Positions 55,260 to 64,000 of a DNA stretch of 64,000 nt are shown piece by piece (positions within the stretch are counted from its first letter, which is position 1; each line of letters begins with the position of its first letter). The translations under genes were made by a program, and so were the position numbers. The stretch is from Prorocentrum cordatum. Its lineage: Eukaryota; Sar; Dinophyceae; Prorocentrales; Prorocentraceae. Location: positions 160,966-224,965 of the forward strand of contig CAUYUJ010017776.1 of assembly GCA_963575745.1 (NCBI GenBank). The letters are read 5' to 3'. The notes under the pieces were generated by a model. That model searched no databases. It worked only from the letters and a program-made list of their open reading frames with translations, and was not told where the DNA came from.

Positions 55260-55915
55260 AGGGGGGAAGGAGGAGGACAAGCTAAGTGCGTTAGCGTCAC
55301 ATCTGGTGTCCTGCCCCCCCTCCCATCCTTTACCATGGTGAAAATTTCCAATTTATCCGCGCAGTTGGATGTCGAGCAAGGCAATGATCCCAAGAGGGTA
55401 ATCGATGGATGAAGAAGCGCGGCGTAGAAAAACACAGCAAAACGTAGCATGCCATAGCATGGCGTGGCATTGTGCACTGAAGCATTGCATCACAAGCATA
55501 ACAACGCCAAACATGGCATCACAAAGCGGTGCACAATACAACATCGCATTGCATGCCGTGGCATGGCCCTGGATAGCTTGGAGGGTAAGTGGCCCGTCTA
55601 CGACGGGACAGGGCCTATCCGGAATGCCGGCCCCATGTCCTCCGTTACCGTGCCTGCACGATGTGGGCGCTTTCGAATACCAGGTGCCGTCCGGAGGCGC
55701 GGGGACGAGGCCAGCGCCGTGACGGGTACACGATTCTGAACGACCAAAGCGCGGGAACGGGGGCGGCGCTGCAGCGGGAACACGATTTCGGAAGAACCGG
55801 AAACGACCGGATTGAAAAACACATCGGAAAATCCAAATCAGGAATTTCTGTGTGTAAAAAACAATACGCGGACAGGACGGGACACTCTCCAGACATACTC
55901 AGCGGAGAGTAGAGA
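55260..55915 (-). repeat. Composite repeat D, copy 3 (inverted)
   Basis: Minus-strand counterpart of 51190-51960, with modules in mirrored order: CAAGCTAAGTGCG..TCACATCTGG (55271), GTCGAGCAAGGCAATGATCCC (55372), ATGCC-rich stretch (55440-55570), CTGCAGCG-type units (55650-55800), head ending at 55915. Confidence 0.78.
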
Positions 55916-56054
55916 GTAGCTTTCAGATTGTGTACTCTTTGAGGAGGAGAGGGGATGAGAGGAAGGGGAGAGGGTGGGGTGTGGTGGGTGGGTGGGTGGG
56001 TTGGTGGGAAGCCGGATGGGGTGGATGGGGAAATTGGGGGGACGGGAGGATGAT

Positions 56055-56130
56055 GATGAGGAGGAGGAGGAGGAGGAGGACGAGGAGGAGGAGGAAGAGG
56101 AGGAGGAGGAGGAGCAGGAGGAAACGGATG
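56055..56130 (+). repeat. GGA purine tract
   Basis: GGAGGAGGAGG with GACG and GAAG interruptions. Confidence 0.93.
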
Positions 56131-56439
56131 CTTTTACTTTTTTTTTTTACTTACACGTAAAGATACAAGCGCCGTTGGTGACCCCTGAAGCGGTGCCCCA
56201 AGGGTCACCAGGCTTTACTTCGATGAACCCCCCCAGGGCCCATTGGCCATGGGGATGAGAGGCTACGAGGGACGCGTTTTTCTTTTCAGCCGTCAGGAAT
56301 CAGGAATCAGCAGGAGGAGGAGGAGGAAGATGATGATCATGATGATGATCATGATGATGAGGAGGAGGGTTCAGGAGGAGGGGGAAGAGGAGGGGAGGCA
56401 TAGGAAGGGAGGGCAGCGGGAGGCGGGGGATACGGGTAT

Positions 56440-56865
56440 TTATATGTATCGGAAGATGTGTGTATGTATGTGTGTCTGTATGTTTGTTTGTTTGTATGCA
56501 TATGCGGACATAGTTTCATGTCTATCTATGCTTACGTACGGTATATGTGCGTGTGGACGTACGTATGTATGTATGTATGTATGCATGCATGTATGTATGT
56601 ATGTATGTATGTATGTATGTATGCATGTATGTATGTATGTATGTATGTATGTATGCATGTATGTATGCATGCATGCATGTATGTATGTATGTATATGTGT
56701 GTGTATGTATGTATCTAGCTATCTATATATGTATGCATGTGTGTATGTACGTATGTATGTATGTATGTATGCATGCATGTTTGTATGCATGCATGCATGC
56801 ATGCATGTATGTATGTATGTATGTATGTATGTATGTATGTATGTATGTATGCTTACATGTTTAAT
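56440..56865 (+). repeat. ATGT tetranucleotide array
   Basis: GTAT/ATGT repeat with GCATGC interruptions over about 400 bases. Cys/Met/Tyr/Val frames (plus) and His/Thr/Tyr/Ile frames (minus) are repeat translations. Ends in TATATATATATA (56866-56880). Confidence 0.97.
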
Positions 56866-56884
56866 ATATATATATATATATCCA

Positions 56885-57430
56885 GGGGAACCGAGGCTCC
56901 CTGGCCGGGCCCAAGGACCCCCGCACCGCATGGGAGGACAGGGGCCCCGAGACCGCACTCAGACTCTGTCCAAGCACGCTGCAGCTCGAGAAAATAGCCC
57001 AAGAGGGGTGCAATACGCCCAAGATGGCGCAAAGACAGCCCCAGAGGCTCCCAAAGCGCACCCAGAGAGGCCCAAGAGACTTCCCAAGAGAGCCCCCGAA
57101 GGCGAAAATCGCCAAAATCCCATGGACAACTTACAATTTTACAATACACTGGTAGACGGCTTGGGCGCGCTGCACGGCAGCCCAAGAGGCGCCCCAAACC
57201 GCCCCAGACGCTTCAAGACGCTCCCGATTGTCCCCAGGAGGCCGCCAAGACAGCCCAAGAGGGCACCATAACAGCCCAAGACGCGCCTAAGACGGCCCAG
57301 GAGAGACCCAAGACGGCCCCCCTGGCCGCCAGCAGGTCCCCAACACGCCCCAAGACGCCCCCAAGAGCTCCAGAAGAGGCCCCGAGAGGCTCCCGAACGG
57401 CTACCAACACGCCCCAAGAGGCTTCCTTTC
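56885..57430 (+). repeat. CCAAGAGG-type minisatellite
   Basis: Diverged repeats of GCCCAAGAGGC / CCCAAGACGGC (about 12-16 bp) with one unique stretch (57095-57165). Reverse-complement relative of 31970-32640. Confidence 0.8.
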
Positions 57431-57454
57431 TCGTGAGACCGGCGCTTCGTGCCC

Positions 57455-57570
57455 TCTTCCGCCTCCTCCTCCTCCTCCTTCATCCTCCTCCTCTCCCTCC
57501 CCCTCCTCCCTCCTCCTCCTCCTCCTCCCTCTCCTCCTCCTCCTCCTCCTCCTCCTCCCCCTCCTCGCGG
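57455..57570 (+). repeat. CTC microsatellite
   Basis: CTCCTCCTCC with CCC and TT interruptions. Confidence 0.93.
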
Positions 57571-57583
57571 ATAATCCCGCGCT

Positions 57584-59255
57584 GGCTCGTAGTATATGTT
57601 TTCGTGGCAATCCTCGTCGTCGTAATCGCCGCAGTCGTCGATGGAGTCGTTCGTTTCTTCGTCTTCGGTTTCTCGTCGCTGTATTGCTCGACGATCGAGG
57701 CACGAGGTGGTTTTCTCGGTCAGTTTGGTCCAATTGTGGACGCGAGTTATCCAGGGGGGTCACGGCTACCCTGGCGCTGGCTCCTCAGAAGATGCGCTCA
57801 CTACTCCCATTGTGGGCGCTCGAGCTCATCTGGGGGGCAGAGGCTACCCCGGCGCTGGCTCGTAGTATACGTTTTCGTTGCAACCTTCGTCGACGTAATC
57901 GCCGCAGTGGTCGATGTAGTCGTTCGTGTCGTCGTCTACGCTGTCGTCGTCGTCGTCGTCGTCGTCGCAGCCGTCGTCTATCGTGGATCGACGATCGATG
58001 CTTGAGTTGGTTTTGTTTGTCTGTCTTTCTGAGCCACTTCTGGACGCGAGCTATCCTGGGGGGTCACGGCTACCTCGGCGCTGGTTCCTGGGAGGTATTT
58101 TTTCGCACTTCCCATCCTGGACGCTTGAGCTGACCTGGGGGGCCACGGCTGCCCTGGCGCTGGCTCGTAGGATACGTTTCTGTCGCACTCGTCGTCGGCG
58201 TCAACGCCGTAACCGTCGCAGTCCTCGCTGTAGTCGTTGTCGTCTGCGTCATCGCCGTCGTCGTTGTCGTCTGCGCCCACGCTGTCGTCGTTGTCGTACT
58301 CGCAGCCGTCGCCTATCGTGGCTCGACGGTCGAGGCTCGAGTGGTTCTCTCTGTCTTCCCACACCCATTCTGGGCGCCAGCTACCGTGTGGGGGTCACGG
58401 CTACCCCGGCGCTGGCTCTTAAGAAAATGCTTTCTCACTTCCCATCCTGGGCGTTTCAGCGAATCTGGCGGGCCACGGCTACCCCAGCACTGGCTCGTAG
58501 GGTACGTTTTCGAGGCAATCCTCCTCGTCGTAATCGCCGCAGCCGTCGATGTAGTCGTTCGTTTCTTCGTTTTCGCTGTCGTCTTCGCTGTGTTTCCTCG
58601 ACGTTTGAGGCACGAGGTGGTTTTCCCGGTCTGTTTGGTCCAATTGTGGACGCGAGTTATCCAGGGGTGTCACGGCTACCCTGGCGCTGGCTCCTGAGAA
58701 GATGTGTTCACAACACCCATGTTGGGCGTTCGAGCTCATCTGGGGGGCCGCGGCTACCCCAGCACTGGCTCGTAGTATACGTTTTCAAAGCAATCCTCGT
58801 CGTCGTAGTCGCCGCAGTCGTCGATGTAGTCGTTCGTGTCGTCGTCTACGCTGTCGTCGTCGTCGTCGCAGCCGTCGTCTATCGTGGATCGACGATCGAT
58901 GCTTGAGTTGGTTTTGTTTGTCTGTCTTTCTGAGCCACTTCTGGACGCGAGCTACCCTGGGGGGTCACGGCTACCCTGGCGCTGGCTCCTGGGAGGTATT
59001 TTTTCGCACTTCCCATCCTGGACGCTTGAGCTGACCTGGGGGGGCCAGGGCTACCCTGGCGCTGGCTCGTAGGATACGTTTCTGTCGCACTCGTCGGCGT
59101 CAACGTCGTAACCGCCGCAGTCGTCGCTACAGTCGTTGTCGCCTGCGTCCCTCGCTGTCGTCTTCCTCGTCGTCGCCGTCGTCGAAGTCGTCTGCGCCCA
59201 CGCTGCCGTCGTCGTCGTAGTCGCAGCCGTCGTCTTTCGTGGCTTGACGGTCGAG
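57584..59255 (+). repeat. Higher-order tandem repeat, two rounds of three monomers
   Basis: GGCTCGTAG anchors at 57584, 57857, 58162, 58492, 58767 and 59064. Monomer 2 of each round (57857 and 58767) has ATCGTGGATCGACGATCGAT and TTGTTTGTCTGTC; monomer 3 (58162 and 59064) starts GGATACGTTTCTGTCGCACTCG; monomer 1 (57584 and 58492) has GTCGTAATCGCCGCAG and TTCGTTTCTTCG. The rounds repeat at about 902-910 bp. All monomers share GGGGGTCACGGCTACC and a GTC-rich core. Probably non-coding. Confidence 0.85.
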
Positions 59256-59470
59256 GCTTTCTGATGATGATGATGCTGATGATGCTGATGCTCGTGCTGA
59301 TCCTGATGATTCTGATTATGATTATGATGATGATGCTGATGATGCTGATGATGGTGATGATGATGCTGATGATGATGGTAATGGTGATGGTGATGGTGAT
59401 GGTGAGGAGGATGATGCTGATGATGATGATGATGCTGCTGGTGATGATGATGATGGTGGTGATGATCGGT
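59256..59470 (+). repeat. GAT/GCT array
   Basis: GATGATGATGCTGATGATGC-type repeat between the higher-order repeat and the LINE. Confidence 0.95.
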
Positions 59471-59693
59471 GGGTATGGGGCTTGGATATCGTCAACGGGC
59501 GCTGCCACGCCCGGATTTCAGAGCCCCAATACGTCCTCCCAATCCGCAGCCCCGGAGGCCCCAACCCCTTCCCCGCTGCTGCTGCTGCTGCACCCCGGAT
59601 CCACTGCCCTGATGGCCCTGCGGATCCACCCTCCTTCCTTCCCCCTCCTCCTCCTCCTCCTCCTCCTCCTCCTCCTCCTCCTGGCTCACACCA

Positions 59694-62504
59694 ATGCAGC
59701 TCGAGCAGCTTGCTCCGCACCAACTGCCTACCTTCGTCCACGAGGAGGTCGTCAAGGGCCGCATCCAGACTGTCTCCATCACCAATGCCGTCACGAACAA
59801 CTCCATCGTCATCATGAATGTCCATAACCATGAGATCGATGCTCGCGGCCGCGCCCGAGTGCAACGTGCTTGGCATCAGCATCGCTCCTGGGCCGAGGTC
59901 GACTACCAGCACCGCACCTTCATCGCCATGGGTGACTTCAACACTGCCAGCCGCCCACCGAACAGCTTCCTGCAGCCCCAGCCTCAGCACGCGCGCCTTG
60001 CGCTGGACAACAGGGCCCGTCAGCAGCAGCCTTTCTGGAAAGCACTCTTCGATTCCATGCTCGAAATTGAATCCGGCTTACCGACCCGCTTCAACAAGTC
60101 CGACTTCTCCGCCTCAGCGATCGACCGCGTTTTCATCAGCTTGCCGTCCCATGCCATGCTCGAGCTCACATCGCATATCAACATTGTACACGACCCTGCC
60201 ATCCTGTCCGACTCCTTCCGCAGCGACCATGCGATCATCTCCTACACCATTGGCATCAAGCCGCGCACGCCGACGAACGATCAGGCTATCCCCCCCGCGA
60301 TCTTCCGCGACCCGAGCTACGCCAAGTACCTGGACCAACTGATCACCCACACCAAGACCCAGCACGTTCCCATCCAGAACCGCTGGCGCACGCACAAGCG
60401 ACTCATGGTCGAAGCCGCGAGGCTCGTCCGCGACGACTGGGTCAGCTCCATCGGGGACGGCAACAAATCCAACCATGCCGACGGACGGGTCCTCACGGCG
60501 CGCTCGATCTCGCGCTCGGTCTGGCGCCAGGATGTTGCTCTCGCTCGCCGCCTACAGTCCACCACCGAGCTTGGCGCCAAGTACCTCTCGATCACCGACG
60601 GCCTCATCACGATCATCAACCAGCCCGGGTTCGCTGACATGTCAGCCTCGCTCCACCGCGACTTCGAGGCTCGGCAACGCTCTCTGGCGCAAAGAGCGGC
60701 CCAGCGCCCCCCTGGTGCGGCAGGGGCCCTCGAGCCCGAGAAACTCCGCCGAATCTTGCGCGCCTCGCAGAGGCGGGCTCTCCTGTGGGCCCCCTGGAAG
60801 CGTCGTCTGGTCCTCCAGGGCATCAAAATCTCGGGCCCTGATGGCCCCCCTGGGGTCGCCAGAGAGAGCTGCGATATGGCTGACGCCCTTCGCACCTACT
60901 GGAAGCCCGTCTTCGCACACAAGCTCGTCGACTCCGTCAAGGTCAAGCAGTACATCGCCGAGCACATGCCGCTGGGGGCCACCATCGACGTGGGCGCGCC
61001 GACCAAGATGCAGATCCGCGCCTTCCTGACTCGCACCTCTCCGTCGGCCCCTGGGCCTGATTGCCTTCCCTATCGCGCCTGGCTCGCACGCGACTCGTCG
61101 CTGGACCTGCTCGAGGACCTCTCGTTCCACCTCTGCTCGAACGCCAATTTCATCCACGACCTGAACGACTCTGACTTCGCCTTCCTGCCGAAAGGGGACA
61201 ACCTCGTCGGCGAATTGCAAACCGACAGGGCGCCCGAGGACACGCGCCCGCTCTCGCTCAAGAACATTGATATCAAGGCCATCGCTGGCGCCGCCAACTT
61301 TCTCCTCAAACCCGCTGTGGCAGAGCGGACTCGCAAGGCACAACAGGGTTTCGTAGTCGGCCGCAACTTCATCAAGCACATTGTCATTCTTGACGCCGAG
61401 ATGCGTCGCGCTGGGATACGTCCAGATGCTGCTGATCGCCATCCTGTCTTCGCCAGCTTCGACTTCGCGGCGGCGTTCCCGTCTTTGGGTCGGGTCTGGC
61501 TCTTCGCGGCTCTCGAGCGCTTCGGGGTTCCCATCGGCCTCGTGAGCCTCTTCCGCAACATGTACCACGCTCCGAACAGCTTCCTCAAGGTCGACGGGAT
61601 CCGCCACTTCATGTTCGCCATCGAGTCGGGCGTCGCTCAGGGCTGCCCCGCCAGTGGCTCTGCTTGGGCCATCGCGATGGACCCGCTCGTCCGCCACCTC
61701 GCCTCCTTCATCGAGTACCCCGACGGCGCGCCCGACTTCGACAAAGGCTACCTCGGGGTCTGTGCGGACGACACCGGCCTGCTCACATACTCGTTCGACA
61801 CGCTGCGCAAGGCATCTGAGCCTTTTTCTGCCGCCGAGGAGCTCGCCCTTCTCGCCCTCAAACCACGCAAGTGTGTAATAGTGCCCCTGTGGGCGCCTGT
61901 CTCTCCTGCCACCGCAGCCCAAACGAAAGCGCTCCTGGCCGACCTTTGCCCTTCCTGGGGTGGCTTCACGATTTCGGGGCGAGCCAAGTACCTCGGGGCC
62001 TTCCTTGGACCGTTCTCCCCCCTTGCCCTTCAATGGCTCGCCCCAGGGCAAAAGTGGTGGCAGCGCAGTAATTTGCTAAATCTTGTCCAGTCAGGCAGCG
62101 ACGCCACTGTCCGCCTATATAACACTTCTGTCCTGTCCACGCTCAGCTACGTTGCTCAGTTCTTCCCGCTCGACTCCAAGATTGCTCGCCGCGAACTGTA
62201 TGTCTTCCACAAAATGCTCAGCATGCCGCCCAACTCTTTTCGTAAGGTAGATCTCATTTCGATAGCGGAATGGAGCCCGCCACCTGTCCTTCGTTCAGCC
62301 CAAGTCACATGTGCTGCGGCGGCCATGCGTACAGCCACTTTCACACTCAGTGGAGAATGGCAACCGTTCCTCCACCGCCTGCGAGACGCCGCCTGGGAGG
62401 AGAGCACGATCCAATCCTTCCCTCGGTGGGAAGCTGGGCGCTGGCCCCCCCCCCTTCTGGGAAGAGGCTTCGTCCATCGTGCAATTCTTCCATGCCCTGT
62501 CTAG
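59694..62504 (+). CDS. LINE endonuclease / reverse transcriptase
   Basis: Nicks target DNA and copies element RNA at the nick. Starting at ATG 59694 (936 residues), the AP-endonuclease part shows NVHNHEI (42-48), GDFN (80-83), SAIDRVFIS (141-149) and SDHAII (177-182); the start of the domain with the catalytic Asn and Glu is lost. The RT follows: FLPKGDN and RPLSLKNIDIKAIAGA (fingers), ASFDFAAAFPSL with Asp 590, ESGVAQGCPASG, and CADDT with Asp 692-693, so the catalytic triad is intact; Cys replaces the usual Tyr of YADD. KYLGAFLGP follows in the thumb region. From about 62445 the frame is out of register and the last 16 residues are spurious. Codons favour G/C third positions, suggesting recent activity. 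Confidence 0.88.
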   Translation: MQLEQLAPHQLPTFVHEEVVKGRIQTVSITNAVTNNSIVIMNVHNHEIDARGRARVQRAWHQHRSWAEVDYQHRTFIAMGDFNTASRPPNSFLQPQPQHARLALDNRARQQQPFWKALFDSMLEIESGLPTRFNKSDFSASAIDRVFISLPSHAMLELTSHINIVHDPAILSDSFRSDHAIISYTIGIKPRTPTNDQAIPPAIFRDPSYAKYLDQLITHTKTQHVPIQNRWRTHKRLMVEAARLVRDDWVSSIGDGNKSNHADGRVLTARSISRSVWRQDVALARRLQSTTELGAKYLSITDGLITIINQPGFADMSASLHRDFEARQRSLAQRAAQRPPGAAGALEPEKLRRILRASQRRALLWAPWKRRLVLQGIKISGPDGPPGVARESCDMADALRTYWKPVFAHKLVDSVKVKQYIAEHMPLGATIDVGAPTKMQIRAFLTRTSPSAPGPDCLPYRAWLARDSSLDLLEDLSFHLCSNANFIHDLNDSDFAFLPKGDNLVGELQTDRAPEDTRPLSLKNIDIKAIAGAANFLLKPAVAERTRKAQQGFVVGRNFIKHIVILDAEMRRAGIRPDAADRHPVFASFDFAAAFPSLGRVWLFAALERFGVPIGLVSLFRNMYHAPNSFLKVDGIRHFMFAIESGVAQGCPASGSAWAIAMDPLVRHLASFIEYPDGAPDFDKGYLGVCADDTGLLTYSFDTLRKASEPFSAAEELALLALKPRKCVIVPLWAPVSPATAAQTKALLADLCPSWGGFTISGRAKYLGAFLGPFSPLALQWLAPGQKWWQRSNLLNLVQSGSDATVRLYNTSVLSTLSYVAQFFPLDSKIARRELYVFHKMLSMPPNSFRKVDLISIAEWSPPPVLRSAQVTCAAAAMRTATFTLSGEWQPFLHRLRDAAWEESTIQSFPRWEAGRWPPPLLGRGFVHRAILPCPV

Positions 62505-63162
62505 CGGGCAGCGCGTCTCGCCATTTACCGCAGCAGCCGTTGCCCTGGCGAACCGCGCCGCACGAGCTGAAATTCGAGAGGCGCCCGGCGCCGACCCGCC
62601 GCGTCGCCCGAAGGTGCAGAGGGCGGTCGCACTCGCGCTGCAGCGTGCCTTTTTCTCTTCGCCGTTCACAGTCACCCTCGCGAAGCGCCTTGCAGCGCGG
62701 GGCCTTCAGAATCCGCCGCCGCCCCCTGAGCTCGCCACCCGCTGGACTACTCTCGCGAAAGCGCTTGGAGAGGTCCGCCCCAGCTGGCGCTGGGCGGTTT
62801 TCAAAGCGCTCAGTGGCGGGTGGACGACCACACACCGCATGCATGTAATAGCTCAGCGCTCGTGTGTATTCGGTTGCCCGAACGCACCCGATTCTTTTCC
62901 CCACTACCTCTCCTGCTCCGTCCTCCTGAGCCCCCTCTGGCCCCCCGACCCCGCTCCGCTCCTTAGCACATATACATCGTGGGGCTTAGGCCCTGCAGCA
63001 GCGCACCCTTCCGAACCTGCCAGCGACCTCTCGTTGCGGCAGACGATTCGCAGGGTTGCGCTTGCTTTCCACACGCGCAACAAAATGAAGCAACGCGCAG
63101 CGCCGTCGCCAGCAAATATTGCTGCAGCGATGGCCGCAGCGAAATCACTCCTGTGGCGTTGA
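62446..63162 (+). pseudogene. LINE C-terminal region with CCHC knuckle, shifted frame
   Basis: Continues the LINE protein in the next frame after the C10 run (62445-62454): PPFWEEASSIVQFFHAL, then helical Ala-rich segments, and C-x3-C-x8-H-x3-C at 62863-62916 (CVFGCPNAPDSFPHYLSC), the zinc knuckle typical of LINE C-termini. Ends TGA 63160-63162 after AAAKSLLWR. The frame is open upstream to 62311, but that part overlaps the real frame. A one-base homopolymer error in assembly would explain the split. Confidence 0.8.
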
Positions 63163-63630
63163 GCCGCTGTCTGCCGTCTCACGCCTTGCCTCACTATCTA
63201 GGCAGGCTTGCGCGTGGGCTGGGCTGACAGACGCGGCCGCCTCAAGGTGCGTTCACTCCTCCTCCTCCTCCTCTTCGCGGAGGCCAAGGCCGAGGAGGGT
63301 CCGCCCGGGACCAGAGACGGCGAGTCCTCGGAGGTTTTAAGGTCCTTGCGCGTGGCCAGCGGCTCGGAGGTTGACAGACCTCCCACTCTGACGCGTCAGA
63401 CCTCCCACTCTGACGCGTCGATGAAGGAATTGGCCGTTCTCGGTTCGCGAGGGGGCGTCGCGGCCGACATTTTTGCGGGTCCGGGTCCGTCGGTTTCGGT
63501 ATTGGGCCGTTTTCACTAAGGGGAAGCTTACGAAAGGGAGGTTTGTCCACCGCCGATCCTCGGGGGTCTGGGTCCTTGCGCATGGCCAGAGGCTATCGTT
63601 TTCTCATTCCTTGTTTTGCCGATGACGTCG
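63163..63630. other. Spacer after the LINE
   Basis: Short CTC run (63258-63276); a 22-bp direct repeat (CAGACCTCCCACTCTGACGC, 63375-63418); GGTCCTTGCGCGTGGCCAG recurs as GGTCCTTGCGCATGGCCAG (63341, 63571). No gene. Confidence 0.5.
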
Positions 63631-63634
63631 ACTG

Positions 63635-63805
63635 AGACTGCGGCGACGACGACGACGACTGAGTCGCGGCGGCGACGACGACGACGACTGAGATTGCGAC
63701 GGCGACTGCGACGCGACGACGACTGCGACGACGACGACGACGACTACGACGACCGACGACGACGATGACGACGACTGCGACGACAACGACAACGACGACT
63801 GCGAA
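63635..63805 (+). repeat. GAC/ACT trinucleotide array
   Basis: GACGACGACTGCGACG-type repeat. Beyond it, the last 200 bases hold a TACGCGCGCGCGTA palindrome (63951-63964) and no gene. Confidence 0.93.
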
Positions 63806-64000
63806 AGACTTCCAGCGCGATCTCCTTCGGGGAAGGAACGCAGAGCAGCACGGAGAAGGAGTCGCGCCGGGGCTCTTCGGACTTGCAGCCGTAGAGATTG
63901 GCTGTGGTTGCGGAGAGCCCTGGGGGAGCTATGACTAACCTACGCGCGCGCGTAGCGCGCGCGCGGGTTCAACTGACGACTATTTTTTTGAACAGGGGCC

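Larger units (their letters stand above)
59650..63165 (+). mobile_element. 5'-truncated LINE retrotransposon, nearly intact
   Basis: Endonuclease, reverse transcriptase and a C-terminal CCHC knuckle in the usual LINE order. The N-terminal third of the endonuclease is missing: the coding begins right after a CTC microsatellite (59651-59687). One frame change in a C10 run separates the last 280 codons. No poly-A tail or target duplication is obvious after 63162. Confidence 0.85.

Noticed and set aside
56243-57271. A 342-residue frame through the ATGT array
   Set aside because: Cys/Met/Tyr/Val repeat from the tetranucleotide; the flanking part is CCAAGAGG repeat.

Overview
The window looks like intergenic and mobile-element-rich nuclear DNA of a GC-rich dinoflagellate. 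This is inferred from four things seen here: a Ty1/copia pol of the type common in dinoflagellate genomes, LINE-type elements with endonuclease and reverse transcriptase, exon-like stretches with almost exclusively G/C third positions, and very extensive trinucleotide and minisatellite DNA. There is no bacterial operon, rRNA or CRISPR, and no intact conventional host gene that I can name. A Prorocentrum-like species is a guess from composition only.

Layout. 0-4.3 kb: an Ala/Gly-rich frame open at the edge, then a broken copia pol (integrase tail, reverse transcriptase, RNase H) followed by a dense hairpin cluster that contains a spliced-leader-like 19-mer. 4.3-19.6 kb: GC-rich filler, three copies of a composite repeat with GTT tracts, a LINE C-terminal remnant, several minisatellites, an orphan terminal exon and kilobase-scale GAT and GAC arrays. 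19.6-24.5 kb: complex sequence with a decayed minus-strand LINE (coiled-coil ORF1 and endonuclease). 25.3-26.1 kb: two adjacent terminal-inverted-repeat elements, the second a clear MITE.

27.7-39.9 kb is the most unusual part. Two related units, one of 4.2 kb and one of 6.6 kb, start with ACCTAACAGCG and end with its (near) reverse complement. Each has a 73-bp tandem array, then a gene for a roughly 700-residue protein with an endonuclease/exonuclease/phosphatase-like domain and repeated GASQPA peptides, then a repeat-rich tail. The second unit also carries a 356-residue protein with an internally duplicated domain, bounded by direct repeats of about 0.4 kb. One short DNA word, GGTGCTTCTCAGCCTGC, recurs in the coding regions (as GASQPA) and in the non-coding tails of both units. 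Both copies of the large gene are broken by small indels or stops.

39.9-59.5 kb: interspersed composite repeats (one family with four copies; another with four copies in both orientations, including a long inverted pair), GGA, GAT, GAC and ATGT microsatellites, a GATC-rich 12-bp array, and a higher-order tandem repeat (three monomers, about 905 bp, two rounds). 59.5-63.2 kb: a 5'-truncated, almost intact LINE (endonuclease, reverse transcriptase, CCHC knuckle) interrupted only by a slip in a C10 run. The window ends in GAC repeats. Most apparent long frames in the repeat arrays are by-products of stop-free repeat units and are not listed as genes.
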